A stretch of 17,337 nucleotides of DNA from CAZVIK01 sp964627045 (GTDB lineage: Bacteria > Acidobacteriota > Terriglobia > Bryobacterales > Bryobacteraceae). The translations under genes and the position numbers were made by a program. How positions within the stretch are numbered: the stretch's first letter is position 1; each line of letters starts with the position of its first letter. Below the pieces are notes generated by a model, which was not told the DNA's origin, made no database searches, and worked only from the letters and a program-made list of their open reading frames with translations. Location of the stretch: positions 1 through 17,337 of the forward strand of contig CAZVIK010000074.1 of NCBI GenBank assembly GCA_964627045.1. The letters run 5' to 3'. Below are positions 6,175 through 13,667 of the stretch, in pieces.

Positions 6175-7416
6175 ATGCATCGAAGGACATTCTTGAACGC
6201 ACTACTTACCGGCGCCGGAGCCGCAGCTCTGAGCCGACAGCGGGCCCTCGCCGCTCTGCCGAAGATGAAGATCACGCGCGTGCGCTACTACGCGCCCGGC
6301 CGGCAGCCCCGCAAAGGCGTGCAGAGCCTGCTGTCCAGTTCCAACGTCATCTGCGTCGATACCGACGCCGGCATTACGGGGCTCGGCGAAGGCGGCACCA
6401 GAGACACGCTGGAACACTGCGCCTCCGCGCTCATCGGGCAGGACCCAAGCCGCATCGAGTTGCACTGGCAGAACATGTTCCGGGGAAACTTCTATCCCAC
6501 CGGCAAGGAAAAACTCCACGCGCTCGGCGGGCTGGACATCGCGCTGTGGGACATCAAGGCCAAGGCGCTCGGCGTGCCGGTCTACGAACTGCTGGGCGGG
6601 CGTTCGCGCGAGTCTTGCGACACCTACACGATCTTTCCGGTGAAGACTACCTGGAAAGAAGCCGCGCGGGAATGCATGGAAGCCGGCTTCAGTTGTTTCC
6701 GCACCGAGGTGATCGGCGCGGGCCTTCCCGAAGGGCGAACCAGCGGGCGCAACTCCACCAACTGGAACCCGCGCGCGGCCGTGATGGCGACGCTCAAGAT
6801 CTGCCAGGAGGCGCGCGAGGGCGTCGGGCCGGACGGCGACTGGCTTCTGGACTGCCACGGGAAGCTGGACTGGATGGATTCGGTCACGCTGGCCAACCTG
6901 GTGGAACCGCTACGGCCGTTCTTCGTCGAGGACATGGTTCGGCCGGGAGCGGAGGCGTTGTACCGCGACATACGGCCGCTCACGAAGGTGCCCATCGCGA
7001 CGGCCGACGGCGGCAAGTTTGAGATCCATGAACTGATCGAACAGAAGCTGGTCAACCACGTGCGCGTGATGATTCCCAACTGCGGCGGCATCACCGAGTA
7101 CATGAAGATCGCCAGCATGTGCGAAACGCACCTGGCCGCCTTGAGCCCGCACACCACCGGGCCGATCGCCACGGCCGCCGAGGTGCACGTGGCCGCGGCC
7201 ACGACGGTTCCTTTCCTGCTTCAGAACTCGGGGGCGCGGACCGCGCCGTACCTGCCGCAATGCGTGGACTTCCGCAAGGGCCGGACTTATGTGAACGACC
7301 GGCCGGGCCTGGGCGTCGAGTTCGATCCCAAGGAGGCCACGCTGATTTGCGAGGTCACCGAACCCGGGAACCTGGGAGGCATGTACCGCACCGACGGGTC
7401 GTACACGAACTGGTAG
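6175..7416 (+). CDS. Tat-type exported enolase-superfamily protein (mandelate racemase / galactonate dehydratase-like)
   Basis: A 413-residue protein of the mandelate racemase/muconate lactonizing group, which abstracts a proton alpha to a carboxylate, usually in sugar-acid dehydration or isomerisation. The N-terminus MHRRTFLNALLTGAGAAAL is a twin-arginine-like signal, so it probably acts in the periplasm. GAAGGAAG supports this ATG; the open frame extends upstream to 5869 but that part is non-coding. The capping domain contains GITGLGEGG and the LGGLDIALWDIKAKALG helix. Barrel landmarks are Asp226-x-His228, Glu252 (FFVED), Asp278 and His326 (SPH). The spacings 226-252-278 match the three metal ligands of galactonate dehydratase (26 and 26), but the third is Asp rather than Glu. 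Asn351 sits where a conserved Glu is expected. The substrate cannot be assigned; sugar-acid dehydratase is only a family-level guess. Confidence 0.88.
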   Translation: MHRRTFLNALLTGAGAAALSRQRALAALPKMKITRVRYYAPGRQPRKGVQSLLSSSNVICVDTDAGITGLGEGGTRDTLEHCASALIGQDPSRIELHWQNMFRGNFYPTGKEKLHALGGLDIALWDIKAKALGVPVYELLGGRSRESCDTYTIFPVKTTWKEAARECMEAGFSCFRTEVIGAGLPEGRTSGRNSTNWNPRAAVMATLKICQEAREGVGPDGDWLLDCHGKLDWMDSVTLANLVEPLRPFFVEDMVRPGAEALYRDIRPLTKVPIATADGGKFEIHELIEQKLVNHVRVMIPNCGGITEYMKIASMCETHLAALSPHTTGPIATAAEVHVAAATTVPFLLQNSGARTAPYLPQCVDFRKGRTYVNDRPGLGVEFDPKEATLICEVTEPGNLGGMYRTDGSYTNW

Positions 7417-7534
7417 GAACCGCCAGAATTCGATCTGGTCCCCGGCGGCGGGCACTTCGACACCGGCCGGCGCGGCCCTGCTTGATCTGTGCGTCTTTCC
7501 GGTCCAGCGTGCGGCGCCGCTTCTTCCCGTTTGT

Positions 7535-8944
7535 CTATCTGCCTGCCGCCAGGCCGTTCACATACTGGGTCAACAACGCGACGCCGGCATCCTGAATGCC
7601 GCGTTCGGCGCAGCCCGGCTTCAGGCGCGACCCTAGGACTTGAAACGTGTAGCGGCCATAGGCGTCATCGGTGGCGATGTAGCCGGAGGCCGCCGACCCG
7701 CTGGCCAGCCCAAGAAACACGGTGTTGGCCAGCGGCGACTTCGCCTTCAACCCCTGGCCGATCGCCGTGTAGACTTCCCCGTTTACCCCAATCAGGCCGA
7801 CGTTCCCTATCCCCAGCAGCCGGACGTTTATGGTGACGTCCGCCGCGTCTTCGTAGGCGCCCGGCTGGCCTTCGCGCGGCCCTTTGTCGATACGCACGCG
7901 GCCCGCGCAGGTGACCGTCTTCTGCGATCCCGCAATCCGCACCTCGCCGGTTCCCGCCGGCATGTTGTTGACGACCCGCAGAACTTCCTCCGCCAGCATG
8001 ATCCCTTCGGCTTCGATGAACTTCTCCACCGCGTCGGCCGCCTTTGCGTCCAGCGCCACCATCGGGCGGCCGCCCTCGCGGATCTCGGTCTCCACCTGCT
8101 CACGAACCAACGGCTGTCCGCGGTACTCCTGCCCGCCGCGTTGAAGCATGGCCGCGGCCGAGGCCCGAAGGTACAGCGGGTTCTGGTCGCCCGAAGCGCC
8201 CTGTGAGAACATGGCTACGGCCTTGTCGCCGTAAACCTGTTCGATATGGCGGGCTGCCGCACCGGGATAGTCGGCGCTGGTGATGCCGCACAGATACAGG
8301 TTCACAGGATGCATGGCGTAGCTGAAATACAGTGCGATCACCTCTCCCGAAGGAGACTCAAACTTGACCACCGGCACGGACTTGTCGGAAGGAGCCGTGA
8401 GGTTGGCATCCTGCGTCCACAACCGCGTCTGCGGATTGATCGCGTCGCGGTTCACATTCAGGTAGGACGTTCCGCTGCCGTAGGACATACGAGCCGGCTG
8501 GAGTTTCGACCGGGCTTCCCGAACGGCCTGAAGCGCCACCTCTTCCAGTGGCGAGGGTCCCTGTTGCCGCGGCGGAGCACCGGCGGTGCGCGCGCCCGGC
8601 GCCGGACCGCCCATCCCCGCGCTGTGCGAGTGCGTCGAGGTGACCATCACGTTTTCCAGCGGGCAGTTCAACTCCGCAGCGACCTTCGGTGCGACCGAGG
8701 CAGGCGCGCTACCGTCGGCGTTGATGAATGCCGCGCGGGTCACCCCGTCATCAATCACGATGGCTCGCAAATAGAGCTTCTCATGCTCGTATTTGCCGGT
8801 CGGAGGCGTTGCCGGCGGCGGCGTGAACTTCGTGATCTCGACGCGGGCGGCGCCGGCCCGCAATGAACCGCTTTGGGCGCCGAGCGGTCCCGTTCCCAAG
8901 CAAAACGCCGCCAGCAGTGCAGCGCTCACGGAGACTGTTCTCAT
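7535..8944 (-). CDS. Neutral/alkaline non-lysosomal ceramidase-family protein, exported
   Basis: 469 residues from ATG at 8944, which has AAAGGA eight bases upstream. The open frame continues to 9112, but only this start gives the signal peptide MRTVSVSAALLAAFCLG ending near GAQ. The family (N-terminal domain of neutral ceramidases) is a zinc amidohydrolase cleaving N-acyl sphingosines or related amides. Zinc-site motifs are visible: TSTHSHSAG with His105/His107, YAMHPVNL with His212, and VNGEVYTAIGQ with Glu390, followed by a Tyr-containing GYIATDDAYGRY. The opening RAGAARVEITKFTPP is also typical. It is shorter than the two-domain Pseudomonas or human enzymes and seems to lack their C-terminal domain, as in many environmental bacterial paralogues, so the true substrate may not be ceramide. 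It lies tail-to-tail with the enolase-superfamily gene and downstream of the esterase gene. Confidence 0.85.
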   Translation of the reverse strand: MRTVSVSAALLAAFCLGTGPLGAQSGSLRAGAARVEITKFTPPPATPPTGKYEHEKLYLRAIVIDDGVTRAAFINADGSAPASVAPKVAAELNCPLENVMVTSTHSHSAGMGGPAPGARTAGAPPRQQGPSPLEEVALQAVREARSKLQPARMSYGSGTSYLNVNRDAINPQTRLWTQDANLTAPSDKSVPVVKFESPSGEVIALYFSYAMHPVNLYLCGITSADYPGAAARHIEQVYGDKAVAMFSQGASGDQNPLYLRASAAAMLQRGGQEYRGQPLVREQVETEIREGGRPMVALDAKAADAVEKFIEAEGIMLAEEVLRVVNNMPAGTGEVRIAGSQKTVTCAGRVRIDKGPREGQPGAYEDAADVTINVRLLGIGNVGLIGVNGEVYTAIGQGLKAKSPLANTVFLGLASGSAASGYIATDDAYGRYTFQVLGSRLKPGCAERGIQDAGVALLTQYVNGLAAGR

Positions 8945-9115
8945 CTGAATTCCTTTCCTACACAGGGCGATCTCGCGGCCCCGCCCATGCCGCGCACCCA
9001 CGCCGCCGGAAAGGCCGGACTGCACCATCGAGCCTAACAGGAGTGGGGCCCCTTTCTCCACCGCCGGTGGCGGAACGCGGCGTCCCTGGAGCCGGACCTC
9101 GGCCCGCGTCACGTC
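8945..9115 (-). other. Spacer between esterase and ceramidase-family genes, with a short hairpin
   Basis: A 171-base gap on the minus strand. It contains CCACC-GCC-GGTGG (9058-9070), a short stem without a T run, which could slow or end transcription after the esterase gene but is not a standard terminator. No clear promoter was seen for the ceramidase-family gene; only its ribosome site (AGGAAAGGA, 8952-8960 on the minus strand) is evident. Confidence 0.3.
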
Positions 9116-10456
9116 CTACTTGGCGGGCTTAAACAGCCGCGGCGCGAAGTCGGCCAGCGCGATCCGCCAGAAGGCCCATTCGTGGCCGTAACCGGGGACT
9201 TCCCAGTAGGTCGCGTTCACGCCCTTGGACTGGAGGAGCTTCTTGAGATCGTTGTGCGTAGTGATGAGGCCGTCTTCGGTCCCAATCGCCACATAGAACA
9301 GGCGCAGCTTCGAGTTGGCGTCCGCGTTCATCTGCGGAAGGTGCGCGGCGAACTTCGCGGGATCGATGGTGCGCGTGATGTCGGGGCCGCGCAACTTGGC
9401 GGCGTTGGCGGGCGCGGGGATGGGCACGCCCACGTCGGGCAGCAGCACGTAGCCGCCGCTGAACCCTCCCACCCAGGCGAACTTGTCCAGGTTGTTGAAG
9501 GCCGCATAGAATGTCTGCGCGCCGCCCATCGAAAGCCCCGCGATGGCCCGGTTCTCGCGGCCGGCCAAGGTGCGGTAGTTCTTGTCGACGAACGGAATCA
9601 CGTCAGCCACCAGGCTGCGCGGAAAGTTCAGGATGACGGGGATGTTGGCGGCGCCCGCGCCGGAAGCCTCGATGCCGGGCGCTCGCGGTGCGGCCGGCAT
9701 CGGGGGAGCCTCCACGTAATCCTGGGAGGCTTTCTGTAGCGCGTTGCCGTTGGTCATCACGACGATCATCGGCCGCGCCTTACCTTGCGCGATGAGGTTG
9801 TCCAGGATGAGCGGGGCGCGCCCGAGATTGGTCCAGGCGTCTTCGTCTCCGCCGCCGCCGTGCAAAAGATAAAAGACCGGATAGCGCGTGTTCCCGCTGG
9901 TCTCATACCCTGGAGGCGTGTAGACGTACATGCGGCGCGTGAGATTCAGCGACGGCGATGGGCACCACACCTGCGAAACCGTCCCGTGCGGCACGTCCTT
10001 CACTCCGAAGACGGCGGAGAAGTCGCCGTCGATGCGCAACGAACTGGAGTAACGCGCGCCGTCGCGCGACACGAAGCTATTGCGGGGGTCCAAGGCGTTG
10101 ACCCCATCCACATTAAAGACGTAGGTGTAGAACTCAGGCTTCACCGGCCCGATGGTCGCCGACCAGACTCCCTGCGCGTCCTTCACCATGTCCACAGTGC
10201 TGCCCTGCGGCCAATCGGCCAGATAGCCGCCCGAGGTGTTCACGGCCTTCACCGTGACGGCTTCGGGCGCCGCGAGGCGAAGCATCACCCGCCCGTCCGG
10301 AAGGATTTCGGGCGACCTGGGCTGCGCTGCCCGGCCGGGGGCTCCCTGGGCCGCGCGGCCGGCGGCCGGCGGCGGCGCCTGCGCGAAGCCCAGGGTCAGG
10401 AATGCGGGAAACAGGACCGCGGTTGCGGCCATCCGCCGAAAGTTGCTGGTTGCCAT
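9116..10456 (-). CDS. Exported esterase, Esterase D / feruloyl esterase type
   Basis: 446 residues from ATG at 10456, with AAGGAGAG upstream. The frame is open to 10717, but the part before this ATG is non-coding. A signal peptide (MAATAVLFPAFLTLGFAQ end) is followed by a Pro/Ala-rich linker (about 28-50), a CBM48-like immunoglobulin domain (about 50-150: VMLRLAAPEAVTVKAV, VWSATIGPVKPEFYTYVF), and an alpha/beta-hydrolase domain of the PF00756 type. Motifs are YVYTPPGYETSG, YLLHGGGGDEDAW (oxyanion side), GLSMGG with nucleophile Ser309, Asp395 in GTEDG and His425 in GYGHEW. This architecture matches xylanase-associated esterases such as the XynZ/Fes type that cleave acyl groups from plant polysaccharides. 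The substrate is inferred by family only. It is probably periplasmic or secreted. Confidence 0.88.
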   Translation of the reverse strand: MATSNFRRMAATAVLFPAFLTLGFAQAPPPAAGRAAQGAPGRAAQPRSPEILPDGRVMLRLAAPEAVTVKAVNTSGGYLADWPQGSTVDMVKDAQGVWSATIGPVKPEFYTYVFNVDGVNALDPRNSFVSRDGARYSSSLRIDGDFSAVFGVKDVPHGTVSQVWCPSPSLNLTRRMYVYTPPGYETSGNTRYPVFYLLHGGGGDEDAWTNLGRAPLILDNLIAQGKARPMIVVMTNGNALQKASQDYVEAPPMPAAPRAPGIEASGAGAANIPVILNFPRSLVADVIPFVDKNYRTLAGRENRAIAGLSMGGAQTFYAAFNNLDKFAWVGGFSGGYVLLPDVGVPIPAPANAAKLRGPDITRTIDPAKFAAHLPQMNADANSKLRLFYVAIGTEDGLITTHNDLKKLLQSKGVNATYWEVPGYGHEWAFWRIALADFAPRLFKPAK

Positions 10457-10716
10457 CTTGAGTCTCTCCTTTGTCCCCCGCTCCGCCCGGCCGAGACGCC
10501 GCGACATGCTCGCGACGCTCCTTCCCTCGTCCGGACGGTACATGCACAGTGTGCGGCGTGAGCGGGCGCACAGCAAGGTGACGATCACGCATCTTACGGT
10601 ATGGTGCATTGCCAAGTTCAAGAAATAAAAGACCGGGTGCGGATGGAGGGAATCGGGGTAGAATCGGACGGTGGCCGCGCGGGGCGGTTTGACCGATCGA
10701 GTGGCACGGGCGGGCA
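10457..10716. other. Divergent intergenic region between esterase and regulator genes
   Basis: 260 bases serving as upstream region for both neighbours. On the plus strand TAGAAT (10659-10664) resembles a -10 box but has no good -35. On the minus strand TTGAAC and TAAGAT occur near 10620 and 10595 at 19-base spacing, which is poor. No strong operator-like palindrome was seen. Confidence 0.3.
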
Positions 10717-11871
10717 ATGGGTACGTTTGGTTCGGTCGCGGACAAGACGGTCGTCCTGGAGCAGCTCGACCGAATTCTCAACAGCCCAGCTTTCCGCAAC
10801 AGCCGCCGTTACCCCTCCTTTTTACGCCATGTCGTCGAGCGAACCCTGGAGGGCCGCACCGGTGAACTCAAGGAGCGTTCCGTCGGGGTGGAGGTATTCG
10901 GCCGCCCGGCTGATTACGACACCAACGCCGACCCGATCGTAAGGGTCACCGCCGGCGAAGTGCGAAACCGGATCGCGCGTTACTACCATGAACCGGGCCA
11001 TGCGCGGGAACTGCGCATCGAGCTACCGCCGGGGTCCTACGTCCCCGAATTCCGCGTTCCGGCGGCGGACGAACCGCCCCCGGCACCCGAACCCGACGCT
11101 ACGGTTGCACCCGCGGTGACTTGGGCAAGGCGTTCGCCGCGGGGGTTCGCGGTTGCCCTTCTTGCCCTGGCCGCCCTGACGGCGGCGCTGGTCCTGTGGC
11201 GGCCTTGGGACGGGACGCGGGTGTTCAACCGGTTCTGGTCGCCATTGGTCGAGGGAGGTTCTCCAGTCACCGTGTGCCTGGCGCGCGCCCCAAACTCGGA
11301 CCCGGCCGCCGGAGGTCCCGCCGATATCGGGTGGCCCGATGTGTCGGCGGCGGCCAGTGCCGTCGCCGCCATCCAGCGAGCCGGCGGGAGGCACCGGCTG
11401 CGATTGGGCGACGATGTGACCTTCGACGACCTGCGGCGCGCCCCAGCCGTACTGGTGGGGGCGTTCAACGACATCTGGACCCTGCGGCTGACCGAAGACC
11501 TGCGCTTCGAACCGCAGCGCGACGGCAGCCGGCGCTGGATCCTGGACCGGAAAGACCCGGCCTCGCGAGCCTGGAGCGTGGACCTGCCCGACGGAGCCGC
11601 CGGACGGGACCGTGCCCGCCGCTCCGACTACGCCGTGGTGTCGCGCCTGCTCCCCGCCCGCACCGGCAGTCCTATCGTGATGCTGGCGGGGCTGACCGGG
11701 TTCGGCACGTCGATCGCGGGCGAGTTTGTCGCCACGCCGGAGTTCCTCGACCGGCTGGCCGGCGTTGCGCCGCCGGGTTGGGAGCGCGGGAATCTCCAGG
11801 TCGTCCTGGAAACCGAAGTGATTGACGGCCACGCAGGTCCGCCCCGGATCGCCGCCGTGCACGCCTGGTAG
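10717..11871 (+). CDS. Membrane-anchored winged-helix-like protein (ToxR-like layout)
   Basis: 384 residues. Residues 1-112 form the acidobacterial domain reading LDRILNSPAFRNSRR, then RSVGVEVFGR, then DPIVRVTAGEVRNRIARYY and LPPGSYVPEF. The order 'D-x-x-VRV-x-x-x-x-R-x-R' and then 'PPGSYVPEF' resembles the recognition helix and wing of OmpR/SARP winged helices (VSRLR...GxGY), so DNA binding is likely but inferred. A Pro-rich linker (115-134) leads to one membrane helix (GFAVALLALAALTAALVLW, 143-161). The remainder (162-384) would be periplasmic and contains PAVLVGAFNDIWTLRL and ETEVIDGHAGPPRIAAVHAW, a recurrent acidobacterial C-terminal domain of unknown ligand. No enzymatic motif is seen. 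The ATG at 10717 has only a weak ribosome site. The GGDEF gene follows on the same strand. Confidence 0.7.
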   Translation: MGTFGSVADKTVVLEQLDRILNSPAFRNSRRYPSFLRHVVERTLEGRTGELKERSVGVEVFGRPADYDTNADPIVRVTAGEVRNRIARYYHEPGHARELRIELPPGSYVPEFRVPAADEPPPAPEPDATVAPAVTWARRSPRGFAVALLALAALTAALVLWRPWDGTRVFNRFWSPLVEGGSPVTVCLARAPNSDPAAGGPADIGWPDVSAAASAVAAIQRAGGRHRLRLGDDVTFDDLRRAPAVLVGAFNDIWTLRLTEDLRFEPQRDGSRRWILDRKDPASRAWSVDLPDGAAGRDRARRSDYAVVSRLLPARTGSPIVMLAGLTGFGTSIAGEFVATPEFLDRLAGVAPPGWERGNLQVVLETEVIDGHAGPPRIAAVHAW

Positions 11872-11945
11872 GCTTGCGGTTCCGGGCGGACGCCTGCATC
11901 GGCGTCTTCCTCAAATCCTCCGCGGCGAGCGCCGATATCAGCAAT

Positions 11946-12983
11946 GTGATCTCGCTGAAGAAGTACATCGAGTCCAACTCGGAGGAACTGCTTAGGTCGG
12001 CCCTGGCTTCCTACCGCACCGCCCTTGGCGCCATGGGGGATTGCGGGGTGGAAGCGTGCCCCACCACTGGCCACCAGATGCGGCAGAGCCTATTGAACCT
12101 GGAACAGGCATTGACCTCGGAACTGACCGCGCAACGGATCGACGAAACCGGCCGCAAGGTGCAGGAGGAACTGCGTCAATGGGGACAAAGCGCGGCCGAG
12201 TTCTACCGCGAAAAGACCGGCGAGTTGAAAGAGATCATGCTGATTCTGGCACGCACGGGCGAGGCCATGGGCGAACGCGACCAGCGCTACGCCACCCAGT
12301 TGCGCGACTTCACCACCCGGCTGGGCGCCATCAGCACGCTGCAAGACCTGAGCCAGATCCGCGGCTCGCTGGCGACCAGCGCCAACGATCTGAAAGCGTG
12401 CGCCGAAAAGATGATCCAGGAAGGCCAGGCGACGGCGGCGCGCCTGAAGGAAGACGCCGGCAAGTTCCAGGCGCGGCTGGATGAGGCCGAGCGGGCGGCC
12501 TCGACCGATTCTCTCACCGGCTTAGTGAGCCGGCGGCGGGTGGAAGCGGCCATTGAAACGCGCATCTCGCTGGGCCGCAGTTTCTCAATCTTCCTGCTGG
12601 ACCTGAACGGCTTCAAGCGGGTGAACGACGCCTACGGGCACCCGACCGGCGACGAAGTGCTCAAGCAGTTTGCCGCGGAGATGAAGTCCGCTTTCCGCAC
12701 CACGGACGTGGTGGGCCGGTGGGGCGGCGACGAGTTCGTGGTGGTCCTCGACGCCGGCATGGAGCAGGCCGGGCCGTACGCCGACCGCATCCGGAAATGG
12801 GTCTTCGGCGAATACACCGTCGCGGTGCACGGCGCGCCGCAGAAGGTCCAGGTGGAAGCGGCCATGAGCCTGGCCACGTGGAAAGAGGGGGAGACCATGG
12901 CCGAGCTAATCGAGCGCGCCGACGCCGCCATGTACGAAGAGAAGCGGCGGCAAGCCGTGCCCCCTCCCAAAACCGCCGGTTAG
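11946..12983 (+). CDS. Diguanylate cyclase with N-terminal helical domain and C-terminal GGDEF domain
   Basis: About 345 residues from GTG at 11946, giving ISLKKYIESNSEELLRSAL, the usual opening I recall for this acidobacterial family; a TTG at 11874 would add 24 residues that look non-coding. Neither start has a strong ribosome site. Residues 1-185 are alpha-helical and soluble (LRQWGQSAAEFYREKTGELK, RDQRYATQLRDFTTRL), probably a dimerising coiled coil. The GGDEF domain follows: DSLTGLVSRRRVE, FLLDLNGFKRVNDAYGH, and RWGGDEFVVVL with GGDEF at 260-264. An inhibitory RxxD site (RTTD, 251-254) lies five residues before it, so product inhibition by cyclic-di-GMP is expected. No EAL domain, receiver domain or membrane helix is seen. 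It makes cyclic-di-GMP from two GTP in the cytoplasm. It probably shares an operon with the membrane regulator gene ending at 11871. Confidence 0.9.
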   Translation: MISLKKYIESNSEELLRSALASYRTALGAMGDCGVEACPTTGHQMRQSLLNLEQALTSELTAQRIDETGRKVQEELRQWGQSAAEFYREKTGELKEIMLILARTGEAMGERDQRYATQLRDFTTRLGAISTLQDLSQIRGSLATSANDLKACAEKMIQEGQATAARLKEDAGKFQARLDEAERAASTDSLTGLVSRRRVEAAIETRISLGRSFSIFLLDLNGFKRVNDAYGHPTGDEVLKQFAAEMKSAFRTTDVVGRWGGDEFVVVLDAGMEQAGPYADRIRKWVFGEYTVAVHGAPQKVQVEAAMSLATWKEGETMAELIERADAAMYEEKRRQAVPPPKTAG

Positions 12984-12992
12984 CGCGATTCA

Positions 12993-13006
12993 GCGCCCCC
13001 GGGCGC
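12993..13006. terminator. Weak hairpin between converging genes
   Basis: GCGCC (12993-12997), loop CCCG, GGCGC (13002-13006) forms a five-pair GC stem in the 33-base gap between two genes facing each other. There is no T run on either side, so intrinsic termination is doubtful. Position is the main argument. Confidence 0.25.
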
Positions 13007-13016
13007 CGCCGACGGA

Positions 13017-13631
13017 TCAGGACTCCCACTCGCGCTCCAGCAGGCGCGCGTACTCGCCGCTGGCGAAAATCTCGAAGTGGAACTCGCGCGGTTGGAGGCG
13101 CGCGAAACTAGCCGACTGCATCCAGCACTCAAACAGCGCGTCGGCGTAGCGATGGTGCTGCCGCAGGAAGGCGTCGCCGAGTTCCTCCCGCTCCGGCACG
13201 GTCCGGAAAACCGCGTGAATGCCGAGGGCGCGCCGGAAGATCGCCTTGTGGTCGCTGACGCCCCAGCGTTGCAGCTTTTCGCAAACCGGCGCGGGCGGAA
13301 ACTCGACCAGCAGCTCAGCGAAGCTCTGCGGCTCAGCCCCCAGGGTGCGCAGTTGCGGCTCCCGGGCGGCGTGTTCCATGCATTGTTCGAGCCAACGCAG
13401 CACGTCCTTGCCGAGGTAGAACAACATCTTGACTTCGCAGTACCGTCCGTCGAGCGCCCGCCGGACCAACTCCTCGGTGGGGGTTTTCTCCTCGGCCGGG
13501 AGCATCCCGTGCAGAATCAAGCTGGCCCGGGCGCTCATCGAAAGACGTTCGGGCGATTGCGCGTCGGAAAACGGATGCAGGATGAGAGGCGGCAACGCGC
13601 GGGTGCCGGAGTTTTGCGCTGGATAGTCCAT
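13017..13631 (-). CDS. Conserved-looking hypothetical protein, soluble
   Basis: 204 residues on the minus strand from ATG at 13631, ending TGA at 13017-13019. I do not recognise the family. It has no signal peptide or membrane helix and is rich in Glu, Arg and Leu with many predicted helices (TEELVRRALDGRYCEVKMLF, then KDVLRWLEQCMEHA). A central PPAPVCEKLQRWGVSDHKAI is followed by LGIHAVFRTVP and FLRQHHRYADALFECW; the C-terminal FHFEIFASGEYARLLERE is charged. AGGGA lies almost directly against the ATG, so the start is uncertain; the alternative ATG at 13538 has no ribosome site at all. It lies 36 bases downstream of the M28 peptidase gene on the same strand, so it is probably the last gene of that operon, although a cytoplasmic protein there is functionally unexplained. 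Confidence 0.65.
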   Translation of the reverse strand: MDYPAQNSGTRALPPLILHPFSDAQSPERLSMSARASLILHGMLPAEEKTPTEELVRRALDGRYCEVKMLFYLGKDVLRWLEQCMEHAAREPQLRTLGAEPQSFAELLVEFPPAPVCEKLQRWGVSDHKAIFRRALGIHAVFRTVPEREELGDAFLRQHHRYADALFECWMQSASFARLQPREFHFEIFASGEYARLLEREWES

Positions 13632-13667
13632 TCCCTATGTGCTTTATCGGCGGGAAGCGGCCGGGTG

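Noticed and set aside
7423..7438. CCAGA-N6-TCTGG hairpin after the enolase-superfamily gene as a terminator
   Set aside because: Only five pairs with no following T run; too weak to call.
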